NCBI GenBank assembly: GCA_028023455.1
Contig: JAQFVV010006474.1
Coordinates: forward strand, 124,001-188,000
Length of the DNA stretch: 64,000 bases
Source of the DNA: Epiperipatus broadwayi
Lineage: Eukaryota; Onychophora; Udeonychophora; Euonychophora; Peripatidae
Direction: 5' to 3'
The position numbers and the translations under genes were made by a program. Under the pieces are notes generated by a model, which worked only from the letters and a program-made list of their open reading frames with translations, had not been told where the DNA came from and searched no databases. Below, piece after piece: positions 40,297 through 50,849 of the stretch; position 1 is the stretch's first letter; the number at the start of each line of letters is the position of its first letter.

Positions 40297-40298
40297 TA
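40232..40298. repeat. TAA microsatellite in the second Penelope tail
   Basis: About 22 TAA units at the same position relative to the coding end as the tract at 35501-35551. Confidence 0.95.
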
Positions 40299-40920
40299 TG
40301 GTTTTCTTTTTTTTTTATGAAACAGATGTTTTATTTTTTATAAAAAGTTTTGTAAATATTTTTAGCCTATAGAAATTAGTTTTGTTATCTGGCATATAAC
40401 TGTTTGTAATATTTTAGCGTTTAAATTCGGGAAATAGTCATTTTGCTGTGCTTTCTTATGAAAGCTAGTCTGCTGGTTGAAAATTACAGCAACTTTATAG
40501 AGAAGTAATTGTGTGTTGTATATATATATATTGTACCAATCGGAATGTTAGTGAAGATCGAATCTAACCGCCAAAAACAATATCTGCACTACAAGGGCGC
40601 CATCTAGGCATTTGAGCCTAGAAAAATTTATAAAGTAGGCAGATACACGCTGTTAAGATTCCACTTTATTTAAATATTCCGATCGTTAGCCCAAGTCACT
40701 AGCTCAGTGGAGACGCAGAGATAAAAATCTATATCTTAATTTATATCTTAAATATCAAAGAGTAAAAGCCACTGCCAGTAATTAACATATAAAAAATATT
40801 TATTTACACACATATAAAATAATATTTAAATTTTGAGGAATAAGTTTAACATTTTATATTTTTATATTGATCTTTAATTCTAAATTTAAGTAGATTGCAA
40901 ATAATGAGTTTACTATTTAT

Positions 40921-41196
40921 TTAGAGGGTCGAGTATGAATGGACTACATAGGTCTGCATTTGAAAGGAAAATATTCTTCCCTGATTTAACCTTAGGCAAC
41001 AAATTTCGCAATCAACTGGCGCCAATCCATCTGATACATTCATGTATTCAATGTAGCATGATACGACAACACAAAATACTATATTGTCAGGAATGTACAT
41101 CTGAACAATAAGTAGAAATAGAGAAGACATTGACTCTCCACCAACAGGAATGTGATATCTGTTGGCAAGTAGAACAATAAACTCAAAAAACTCCAT
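40921..41196 (-). CDS. 91-residue ORF of unknown function in the LTR-like repeat
   Basis: The open frame starts with MEFFEFIVLLANRYHIPVGG and ends in VVHSYSTL. It has a long hydrophobic middle (FLLIVQMYIPDNIVFCVVVS) and a pair of Cys in DCEICCLRL. Upstream it stays open for nine codons to a TAA that overlaps a GTAAGT splice-donor-like site, and CGGCAG just after could be an acceptor. So the ORF may be a downstream exon. In copy A the matching region is broken, although TTCCTATGGAG and CTAAGGTTAAAT are conserved. I do not recognise the protein; a membrane-associated accessory peptide or chance are both possible. Confidence 0.3.
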   Translation of the reverse strand: MEFFEFIVLLANRYHIPVGGESMSSLFLLIVQMYIPDNIVFCVVVSCYIEYMNVSDGLAPVDCEICCLRLNQGRIFSFQMQTYVVHSYSTL

Positions 41197-42163
41197 AGGA
41201 ATGGATTGCGGTCTTCTGCCGACTTACAAACCCATCCATAGGCAAACAGAGGGTGTGTGGCATATATCTATAATCCTGCCCGTAGCGGACCTCATACTAC
41301 ATCTACTAATTACACAAATATATCCAATCCATTGAACCAATTCAACTATGAAATGAATAACCTAAGATTACCCTCCCTTAATATAACTTTACAAACTATA
41401 TAGCCATTCACGCCCGACTTAATTTTAACATTTAAATACATTCGCACAGATTTGTTTTAAAAATGTTGGATATAGATCGATTACATAGATTCCACGGTCA
41501 AAAACATTTCAAAATAAACATAAACGATCAAAATACAAAATTATTGATACCGACAATCGCAGAGGGAAACTTACAAGTAACCCAATAGTATTCACCATAA
41601 GATACTTGCATTGTCACCAATAACTTAAAAGACATCCGAATAAATACATTTTAGATACTCACCGTAAGGTATCATTATTTATCGAATGTCTATATATTTT
41701 GATCAAATATGAAAACCAAAATATAATTAACCGCAAATGAATCCATGCAAGCATCTATAAACAACTTAAATTTCATACATTTAAATAATCTTTACAATAA
41801 GAAAAAAATATATAAAATGGAAATGATGTTTATCAATCGGAAAACATATAAAATTAAACATTATTAATTTGATTTAAAAACTTACAAAAGTCAGATAAGA
41901 GTCCGTTTTAACATTTCAGTTGGCTTGTTTATCAATTTGTAAAACTTGACGAAAGTTCTTAATTGATTTTCACAATTGTTCATTTCATATAGCTTATGGT
42001 AGAAGAGTCCAGGTTTATGCTTTTAATTCCCCCGATGCCTCCGTTGGAAGGTAATATTCTGGAGATGGCAATAGCTGGTTCAAGGTATCACAGTCTTTTC
42101 ATTTTTTTTTATAGAGAGTGTGGTATGTGCGTCATACCCCATCTCTCAAACACACAACGCTGG

Positions 42164-42197
42164 AACTGTCCGAAAAAACCGTATTTCCCTTTTTATA
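42164..42197 (-). promoter_or_regulatory. TATA box and initiator of LTR-like copy B
   Basis: On the minus strand TATAAAAAGG (42188-42197) is followed by ACAGTTC, with the candidate start A at 42167. That is 30 bases from the first T of the TATA box, the canonical metazoan spacing. The TATA element is kept in copy A at 18486. Confidence 0.55.
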
Positions 42198-42674
42198 TTA
42201 TCCACAAGGATTCAATGAACAAAACGTCACTAATCTATCACTTTCGTTAGGGTCCGAGCCAAGGCTTAGTGCTTCCATTGGTCAAGCTAAAATCTCTTCT
42301 CTTATCTAACTTTTCATCTGACTTTTTATTTACACAGCTTTTAGATAATTAATAAACAATCATTTCCATTTACAGATTACAGGAATTAATTAATACCTGT
42401 TTTTATTTTAACTGTCGTTATTTTTTTATTAAAATATTTTTATATTTCAATCTTGTATTTTTTTATTAAAAAAAATACGTTCAAATACTTTTTTTTTTTT
42501 TTGTTTATGAAAAAAATATTTTTAAAGTTTAGCATCTGTGCGAATATATATATGTTTAACAAACATTTTAATTTTAGCGTTTAGTTTTTTCCTTTTATTT
42601 GCGAACTTTTAAGTTTTTATTTTAAATTAATGTAACGACATATTTATATATTGTTACTATATATATATATATAT

Positions 42675-43260
42675 TGTGCCCTTATCTATAGGTCATAATA
42701 AGGTAGAATGGTCAATTGCTAAAAAATTTTAAATTTTAAAATACGTTTGTGTAATATATTGATAATTGTATGATCGATTAGATTTTATAGTACAATTTAA
42801 GGCTGAAAAATACCTGGTATATAAAAGTGTAATGGATTATTTTAAAAAGAAACAGTTAAATAAAGCTTAATTATATCATTGCTTATGGTTGTAAAAGCTG
42901 GCCATATAAAATAATACAGCTATAAATAGTTAAAAGTATATTAACAATTCAATTGTAATGTTTTAAAACTAATAAATTAAATAAACGCTATATGTAATAT
43001 TGTAATTATAATTAATATTCAAATTTAATCTAATATATTTTAAAATAAACTTTGGGATGGTGAGAATTATATTTAGTTCTACATTTTAAATTATTTTCCA
43101 AAATTTTATAAAATATATCAGTTTTTGGTAATTTAGACCGAGACGTAAATTAAAAAGAAAAATCATCTGATAAAGTTAGTAATCATGTGACTGTATATTA
43201 TATACCTTCACACACACGCTTGTTAGAATATAATAATAAAGTTTGTGAATTATAAAACTA
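42675..43260 (+). repeat. Unclassified dispersed repeat, copy 1
   Basis: After a TA tract, TGTGCCCTTATCTATAGGTC opens a segment that matches 60306-60890 in order. Shared blocks are AAAATTTTAAATTT, a CTGGCCATA block, AATCATGTGA, CACACA..GCTTG and GAATTATAAAACTA versus GTTGCAAAACTATTT. The TG start and TA location resemble the ends of LTR elements, but no second terminus was found. Confidence 0.55.
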
Positions 43261-46200
43261 AATGTAATTGCTATCTATCGTCAAAGTAAAAGTTAAAATA
43301 TTAAATGTTATTTTAATAATTGTTTTAAAGTTTAAATGATTTTGATAAAACTATAATTGAGTTTAAAAATACTATTCTAAATAATATTTTAAAACATGAT
43401 GTTATAAATTCTTTATTTTAAAAAAGTTTAATCTATTATAAAAACTAAAAATGTGTAAATTTGTTCACGCTAAAAAAGTCATTAACCAATCAACGGAGGT
43501 ATTTTAGCAGACGGAAAATAGGAATTAAACGGAGCGGGAGAAGGGAATGTGTAAGTAAAGGAAGGGGGAACATATTTTTTTAGCTGTATAAGATCGTAAG
43601 CTAGAAAAGTGTTATAATTTTTAAAAAAATTGTATTTATTTTAAAAGTGTTGTTTTAAAATATAATATTTTGAACTGCCTTTAAATGGAAGGCTAATTTA
43701 AAAATTTCTTGCCAGGATTTTTATTCAAGTTTAGCTGAAACTTTGCAGTAAAAATGGAAATACTAAGGAAAAAAAGTACCTAAAAGTATTGATAAAGTAA
43801 AAATAATTGTAAAGTGCCTTGAATACAGTTTATTTGTGATCAACCAGGAAATCATTAGAACTCAGATAAATATAATTTGGACATTATACAGAAAACTTAA
43901 AAGAAAGAGTTATTTGCCGTCAGGAAAAATTATGACGCACAATTTTAAAAGGCTAATCCGAAGTTTTTTATTCTTCTCTATGGAAAAATTAAGATGCGTA
44001 TATCATAAAGAAAAAATTATGTAAAAGTTATAATGGAGAAAGAATGTTTGTCTTTTTAAAGGAAACATTACAAAGTATATAGTACCAGAATTTTAAAAGA
44101 AGGAAAAAGTTACAGAATAATAATATGAAAGAGCTATTGTGTTTTTATGAAAAAGGAACCGAAAAACTTTCTCTACGAAGAATTAAAAATATTATAAAGT
44201 GTTCATTAGAGAAATGCTTAATAAAGATAAAGATTTGGAAAATATAAATCTAATTTACTTGATGAAATGAATCCATGGAAACAGAAAAGTTTTATGGAAT
44301 ATTTAAATCAAAGTACTGAAAAGATGCATCGTAAAAGTCGCGCGGGAGAAAATATTAACAAGAAATATTAGAAGAGAATATTTAGAAGTTTTCTTTACGG
44401 GATGAACTAATATCATAATTAATAATTTTATTAAATATTATAAAAACCAAGGATTATCATTCAGGAATATTTATTGAACAAAGTAATATTTGTTTTACCT
44501 TAAAATTGAACAAGCAAGAGAGGAACATTAAATGAATGGAAAGAAATGATAAACAATTTTTTTTTTTTTTGGCTTTAGTATGAACAGTTTTTCAAGAAAA
44601 TTTGATGAAGGAGTACAGTAAATATAGTTTGAATATTTTTTACTAATTTATTTTAAAATATAAAATGTTATGTGAGATTAGGGAAACATAAAACATAAAT
44701 TTATTAATATTAAAATTTAAATATAATAACTTGATAAAATTATAGAAATAGTGTTTAAAATAAAGTGTATGGATGTGAATCTTATATCTACAAGGATCAA
44801 ATGGATGGTGAAGCCTACGGAACACGATCGAGGAGATAAAGGTCGTTTGGTAATTTTAATGGTTGTTTATAATGCATAATGTATTTTTTTAGATCATCTA
44901 TTGATTAAGAATGAAGTGTGAAAGTCTTAATTATATGTACACATTTTATGCAACATTTTAACATATAATGAGATAGGAGTAATTTGGAATATGCATGCAA
45001 CAATTTATTTAAAGTATATTAATAATATAATTTAACAGAACATATGTGTGATTCTTTTGAACTTTCATGTGATAAAGTATTCAGGTATTTAAATAGTTTG
45101 TATATGATTAAATATACGGAGGAAAGTAGTAAAAAGATTTTCTTATAGAACAGTGGAATAGTTTTAAACTATCAATGAATTTTATTATTGTTAGTAATGC
45201 AGATATGTATTTGTAGATGTACAGTATAGAAAAAAATCTTGAGAAATAAGATCGGATAGTGACTTGGAAGTACTAGTGGAGAGAAAACCAAGATGATGTG
45301 TTTTTTTTTTAAGAAATAGGAAATATAAGGGATTTGGATCATATTTAGTTTTGTGTTATTTAGTATAGTTAACAAAGTCCTATGACTGAACACATATGGT
45401 TTGGACAGTGTTTTGCATATCTTTAAACTTTTGATGTTAGAATAAAGCTGAAGAAATAGCTTTAGCATCGTTCCTATGATAGAGGTTGGTAGACAGGTAA
45501 AGGTCACTCCTCTATAGTGTCTTTTAATTCGCTGTGCCATGACTGTCAAGGTATATGACGAGTAATATTCTAGTTGTATTTTGATCCTATGCATCTATCT
45601 TCGCTATCCTTATTTCGTGAATCTGCATCGGTCAGAAAGATATTTTCAAAAGAAATAATGAATAAAATAGAACTGAAGATATGTTATCGTTTGTGTAAGA
45701 ATAGTTTATTTGCTTGAATGTATAGAATTGTGTAACTTAAAATTGAAAGTCCAAAATATCATAAAGAGAGAAAGAATCATATAATACATTGTAAAATTAA
45801 TTCAGAAATGAATATAAGATTTTGAAAATAAATCTAAACCAAGTATTTAAAAATGATAATAAAATTTGAATTTTTATTATTATTAATGTTGGAGGGAATG
45901 AGTATTGCATATTTATTAAGAGAAAATTCCATAAGGTATAATAAACATATACTTGTGCATGGTATATTAATAGTTATAATTATATCATCCAAAGTAAGGC
46001 TTGAATGAAAATATTAGGAATAATAAACATCAGATAATGAATAATAAAAACCTAATACTGAATGTAGAATAGTGTTTTGACTTTGTAAGATTCTATACAA
46101 CCAATATGAAACTAAATTTTATTATTTTGCTGAATTTTATTATGAATGTAAATTTTGTAAAAATGTAATTTTAATAATATTAGGGATGAAAAAGTGTTTG

Positions 46201-47331
46201 TGATAATCATATAAGAAATGTATTTTGTAACAGGTTAACCATAATAATAAATCAAGTAATAATACTGTATTTTTCTTAAGTGTTAAAAAAAAAAAATAAG
46301 ATTTAACTCAGGAAAAGTAAATAATATTTTGATTTCATTTTATAAACTAATAAACTAAGTTGAGATATGAAAGTAAGGGATATCCAATGTATATAGTGTA
46401 AAAATATTGTTAATTTATTTATGTTTTTAATAAACTTTGTTTTAAATTTGTTTTAAAGTTTTTGTGTCCGAGTTGTTATTTCTCCACATGGATGCATGAA
46501 ATCACTATACATTTATAATTGAAACAGACATATAGATTTTGCACAAAAGGTAAACATAAAAGTGTTATAAGAATTTTGAGAATTTATTGGTATGTTAAAA
46601 TTAAAAGATCATAATTTTATATTATTTATTGTTCATAAGTGGGTTGCCACAATATTACATTAAATTATATGCTAATGTTGCCACACGTATTCTGTTGTCA
46701 AATTATTAAAATATTACCATATACGTATTTATTTATTTCATTTCAGGAAGAAATAAGATTATATTATATTATTATTGTTATTATTATTTTTATTATTATT
46801 AGTTGCTGTGTAGTAGATTATGACATAAAATTCCCTTTTCATATTTTACTACCGTAATTTTAAATCAGTTAGAATACAATTTATGAACCTGAGATTTTAT
46901 TTTATTTTACTTCATTTATTTAATTAAGCTAGATTCTTGTTATAAAGAAGATTAAGATATGATTATTATTTTAATCTTAGTGAATAGAGCTTAGAAAGTC
47001 GTAAGAATACTATGAGTTAGTTATTTGGTATAGTAAAAAGGGGGGATAGTGTTCTTATGCCATTGAGGTAGTATCGTGTGGATAATGGCTCAATGTAGTC
47101 TATCTCGTTCTCCGTATTGTCACTCCATGTCTCATGAAAATAGTAAATATTTGTTAATTCATTTTAAAATTGAATCGTATTTATATTTTTAAAATTAGAG
47201 CTAGTAATCATTTTAATTAATGCTGAATATTTCATTTATTTATTTGTTAACTGAGCTAGAACCCGTAATATTCATAATAAACAGTATATTTTGGGGTGAG
47301 GATCGCGGGGGAGGTTAGAATATATATATAC
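43261..47331. other. No recognised gene; A-rich region
   Basis: The stretch 43470-43580 is GC-richer and contains AACCAATCAACGG and AACGGAGCGGGAGAAGGG. From there to about 44500 the plus strand is A-rich, with fragmentary Lys/Ile/Glu-rich frames. This could be a decayed internal region of a retroelement beginning at 42675, but I see no protease, RT or integrase motif. Minus-strand frame 45172-45594 has no domain. AATAAA occurs at 46429. A PPT-like AAAAAGGGGGGATAGTG is at 47036-47052 and GCGGGGGAGGTTAG at 47305-47318. Confidence 0.4.
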
Positions 47332-47471
47332 ACGTAAATTTATAAATAAATATTAGTAAATACAGTATTTAAAAAAAGATAGTTGAAAGCGCTTCTAACT
47401 GATGGTTATAGATATATTTTTATAAACTTTTAAATACTGTATTTTTCTAATATTTATTTATAAATTTACGT
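47332..47471. repeat. Inverted repeat, arms about 40 bp
   Basis: ACGTAAATTTATAAATAAAT... (47332-47371) is mirrored by ...ATTTATTTATAAATTTACGT (47431-47471) with one or two small gaps. A 60-bp loop lies between. It directly precedes a second inverted repeat that encloses a TA tract. Confidence 0.8.
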
Positions 47472-47485
47472 ATATTATTTTGAAG

Positions 47486-47629
<144 letters not shown>

Positions 47630-47854
47630 TAAAGCAATATACAATTACATAACTGAATATTTGTAAATAAAGTAACTAAATAATTAAAAATTTTATCCAC
47701 TTAGGAGTGCTTTAGATTATCCCAGTAATCTGTGTCAACTAAAGCTTTGAAATGCTAACTTTCCAACAATTTCGGATTTTAACCTTTGCTGCTTGCCTGT
47801 TAATTAAGTTTGTATTTGTATATTAGCATAGCTCCCTTTATTTTTCTTTTATTA

Positions 47855-48181
47855 CTATTTTTTTTCAATTTGCAATATTTTGCCACAGTTAAAATTGAAG
47901 TCAAAACCATAAATACATGATTTACTATCGTCATAAAAAACAGATGCTGAAATATTATTATCTATTATGCAATTATATTTCGATTTCTGAACATGTATTA
48001 ATAATAGCAAGTGTTCTTTAGTTCTTTTTTCCAACGTACATCTAGATTCACCTATATATCCATTGCCACCCTTCCATATCCATTTATAAATGACATAATT
48101 TTTATTTATAAATGAGGTTTTATCTTTGGAGTTATTTATTAATTTGTTTAATGTAGGAGGTGTGTAAAAATGCAATATCAC
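47855..48181 (-). pseudogene. GIY-YIG endonuclease of second Penelope type
   Basis: A 108-codon open segment. KNYVIYKWIWKGGNGYIGES holds both GIY and YIG strands, and RTKEH holds the catalytic Arg. The tail CIYGFDFNFNCGKILQIEKK may be the end of the protein. It adjoins the RT segment with a short out-of-frame gap. Confidence 0.75.
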
Positions 48182-48211
48182 ATATATCTTTATAAATTTT
48201 CCTTATAAACT

Positions 48212-48823
48212 TTACTTGATCATTTGAAATATATGGGATTGATATCCATATTTTTTTATTAGTAGAGGAATCAATATTATTATTACAATTTTTATTTTTA
48301 TATTTTGTATTAAAATGGCTCTAATAATATTATATATGTGATTATAACTGTGGCCAACATTTAACAATTTATTTGAATATATTTCAATACTTTTGCCTTT
48401 ATCTGATGAATATTTGCAAAGACTATTATTTCTAAATAAGATGGACTTCAAACTTGCCATTTTGTGTGACATTGGCACTTTTGATTTATATGGAATATAA
48501 CCTCTTTTTACTATTGGTTTAATGGTCATACAGTAATCCAGCATGCGTTGATTTCTAGTTATTACAAGATCAAAAAAACTGAACACACATTAAATCTTCA
48601 TCTGTTTTTATCCATCTTAGGCCTTTTAAACCATTTAATTCCTCAAACAACTCATTAATTGTATTTGGTTTACCACATACAAAAACATCATCAACATATC
48701 GATAATATACAGTAATATTTTTTTGATAATATTCTTTTTCAAAATATTTTCTTCATATGTAGAAATGATAAAATTACATATTTGAGCAACAGTAGGTAAA
48801 CCCATGGGCCATCCATTACACAT
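48212..48823 (-). pseudogene. Reverse transcriptase, C-terminal half, of second Penelope type
   Basis: Open segments 48635-48823 and 48212-48586 together give PMGLP, then after a frameshift YVDD, and a conserved tail. The frame breaks near 48590-48690. Compared with the 38 kb element the catalytic box is intact, but frameshifts prevent a full product. Confidence 0.75.
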
Positions 48824-48991
48824 TTTATAAAAATCCTTATTAAAAACTGCACAAATATTTTTATCAATAGAATTTAATGTTTCAATTATGAACTTTATTA
48901 TTTTATAAAATTTTTTAATTATATATATATATGATGGAATTAAAATCCATTATGTTGCCTTTATAAAATACTTTAATATAAAAATATAAAC

Positions 48992-48994
<3 letters not shown>

Positions 48995-49080
<86 letters not shown>
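48995..49080. repeat. TA microsatellite at the Penelope 5' edge
   Basis: About 43 TA units mark the point where the second-type Penelope element stops being recognisable. A shorter TA tract is at 48920-48931. Confidence 0.95.
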
Positions 49081-49083
<3 letters not shown>

Positions 49084-49090
49084 ATAAAAT

Positions 49091-50849
49091 ATTTATTTAA
49101 CATTATTTTTTAAAATTTTACAATTTTATGAATAATTAATATTTATATACAATTATAGTTTATATACTTAAGATAAATGTAATTCGTGGGGATTTAAACC
49201 CAGAGTTTCAAATTTCCTTAGGTCATTCCATTCTATACAACTGATACAACCAATCACATATATGTGAAAAAGATAAATGATTATCTAAAACTTCAAAAAA
49301 AGAAAAAATACAATAAAATAATTTTTTTAAAATATATTTCTTTGTTATTATATCAATTACTGATTTTGCTTTAGGCAAAGTATAAAAATACTAAATTACA
49401 TTATGTAAATAAATATAGTTCTTATATGTTTTTTTTTTCAAATATTTTTTTCTCTGCCACCATTCTAATTCAAAGTGTTTAAAGGGGCTGAATTGAATGC
49501 CTCCCATTCTCTTTCTTTATTTTATCTGAAAGTCTTCAAGGCTGCTTTATAATGCAGATATTTTGTTTTATGTCCTATCAAGTTTCAAGATAATAAAATA
49601 TTTGTTGTGCATTTATAATTTTAATAAGTTTGAAATTCAAAGATTTCATTTCATTATTAAAAATATCTCCACTATTCCTTTGCTTATGATATTATATTTG
49701 ATCGAAACTACTAGACATTCTACCAAAATGCTAGCCAAAAATATAACATAAAAATGAAGTAAATTTATTTTATAATTTGTCAAACTGTGTCATTTTCTAT
49801 AGAAAATTTACGTATACTATCTACTTTGTCAGTTCCACACAATTTATTTCATATATTATTTAATTATATATTATAGCTAATATTACCATTAATGAGTCAT
49901 ATCCCTGCAATAACAAATATAAATTAATTTGATTTTAATAAATATTAATTTATTTTGGTTAAATATTTAGTGATTCAATAAAAATTATTAATCGAAATAA
50001 ATGTATCGTTTGTTTTAGTATTTAAATAAAATATTATTTCAATTCTTTAATTTTAAATTAAATTAAAAAAATAGTTTATTGATTATTTTTTAAAAGTATC
50101 AGTTTAAGAATGTTTGATAATAATTTAGTATCTTATTGATTTTTTTTCCCTCCAATGTTTTAATTAGATTTTATTTGTTTTGTTTATGTAAGAATTTGAT
50201 AACACCAATCGCTTAAATAATAAATACAATAATAAGTAATTACGTATTGAGATGGTTATTATTATTATCATTATTTTCGCACAGGTTTTATTATAATATA
50301 CATATATATAGATAATTTTTAATTATTCTATCTATTTATTTTAAACACTTATCATGTATAAGTGATATATACAAAGCAAACCGTTGCATTGATTATTGAC
50401 AAGATTTATGTTAATCTTAAGTAAACATTACATTATATATTAAAATGATTGTGAATGAAAAAAATCGATCTTTTATTTACAAAGCCATTTTTAGCTTTAC
50501 TGGAGAAAAATTGTTTAACCTTTGAATTTTCAAATTAGTAATTGATAGTTTCCTAGCAACATTAAAGTCAAACTTATTTCTGATTATTTACATGCATATA
50601 ACGTCTCAATTTTCGTCATTTACAATATAATAAATCCATGTAAAAATTTAATTTAACATATATATGTGAGTATGTGTATGAACTTAAAAGAAATAAATAC
50701 TATAAAATGAATACATATGAAACTATTTCTAAATATCCAACTGCTAAAATTATCAAAACCTTGACAATAAAGTCACTGGTGGTGGTATTGAGTTTTATTT
50801 TCTGGCAGTAATTTAGGAACTTTTAATATTTTATTTTAAACTCTATTTA
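49091..50849. other. No gene seen
   Basis: AT-rich sequence; short open frames such as 49563-49751 are Ile/Phe/Lys-rich and match nothing. No tandem repeats of note. Confidence 0.5.

Larger units (their letters stand above)
35791..40517 (+). mobile_element. Penelope-like element, longer downstream copy
   Basis: About 4.7 kb. It begins just after the shared 3' end of the upstream copy, with a possible start codon at 35820 (MDSLLAKENRTLL). Polar Asn-rich N-terminal fragments follow at 36242-37296, then RT at about 38.17-39.25 kb, the GIY-YIG domain at 39.55-40.0 kb and a 3' tail with a TAA tract. The tail ends at a TA tract where the LTR-like copy B starts. Many frameshifts occur, several at homopolymers: G-runs at 36526-36535 and 37278-37291, and a T-run at 37551-37569. 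Confidence 0.85.
40532..42657 (-). mobile_element. Long LTR-like repeat, copy B
   Basis: Bounded by TA tracts on both sides (40518-40531 and 42658-42674). Read on the minus strand it starts GTAACAATATATAAATATG and ends GATTGGTACA. It carries a TATA box with a well-spaced initiator, the conserved block CATCGGGGGAATTAA (42023-42037), a 91-codon ORF, and AATAAA at 40799-40804. It is homologous over its length to copy A at 18033-20231, but better preserved. A long LTR, solo, with unusually long transcribed part is the best fit. Alternatively it is a complete small transcription unit that was duplicated. Confidence 0.6.
47830..49090 (-). mobile_element. Penelope-like element of a second type, 5'-truncated
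   Basis: On the minus strand the order is FYKMCNGWPMGLP, ICNFIISTYEENIL, YRYVDDVFVCGKPNTINELF, FDLVITRN, SKVPMSHKMASLKSILFRN, and a GIY-YIG domain with YVIYKW, GYIGES and LEKRTKEH. The RT catalytic YVDD box (48687-48698) is intact. The protein differs clearly from the Penelope copies at 34-40 kb. The 5' part is missing; reading is lost at a TA tract at 48995-49080. Confidence 0.8.

Noticed and set aside
43836-44024. Lys/Arg-rich 62-codon frame as a possible gag-like protein
   Set aside because: No zinc knuckle or other motif, and its surroundings are uniformly A-rich, which by itself yields Lys-rich frames.
45172-45594. 140-codon minus-strand frame
   Set aside because: It begins with MHRIKIQLEY and has no domain, coding bias or conserved neighbour. 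A frame of this size could arise by chance in 64 kb on two strands.
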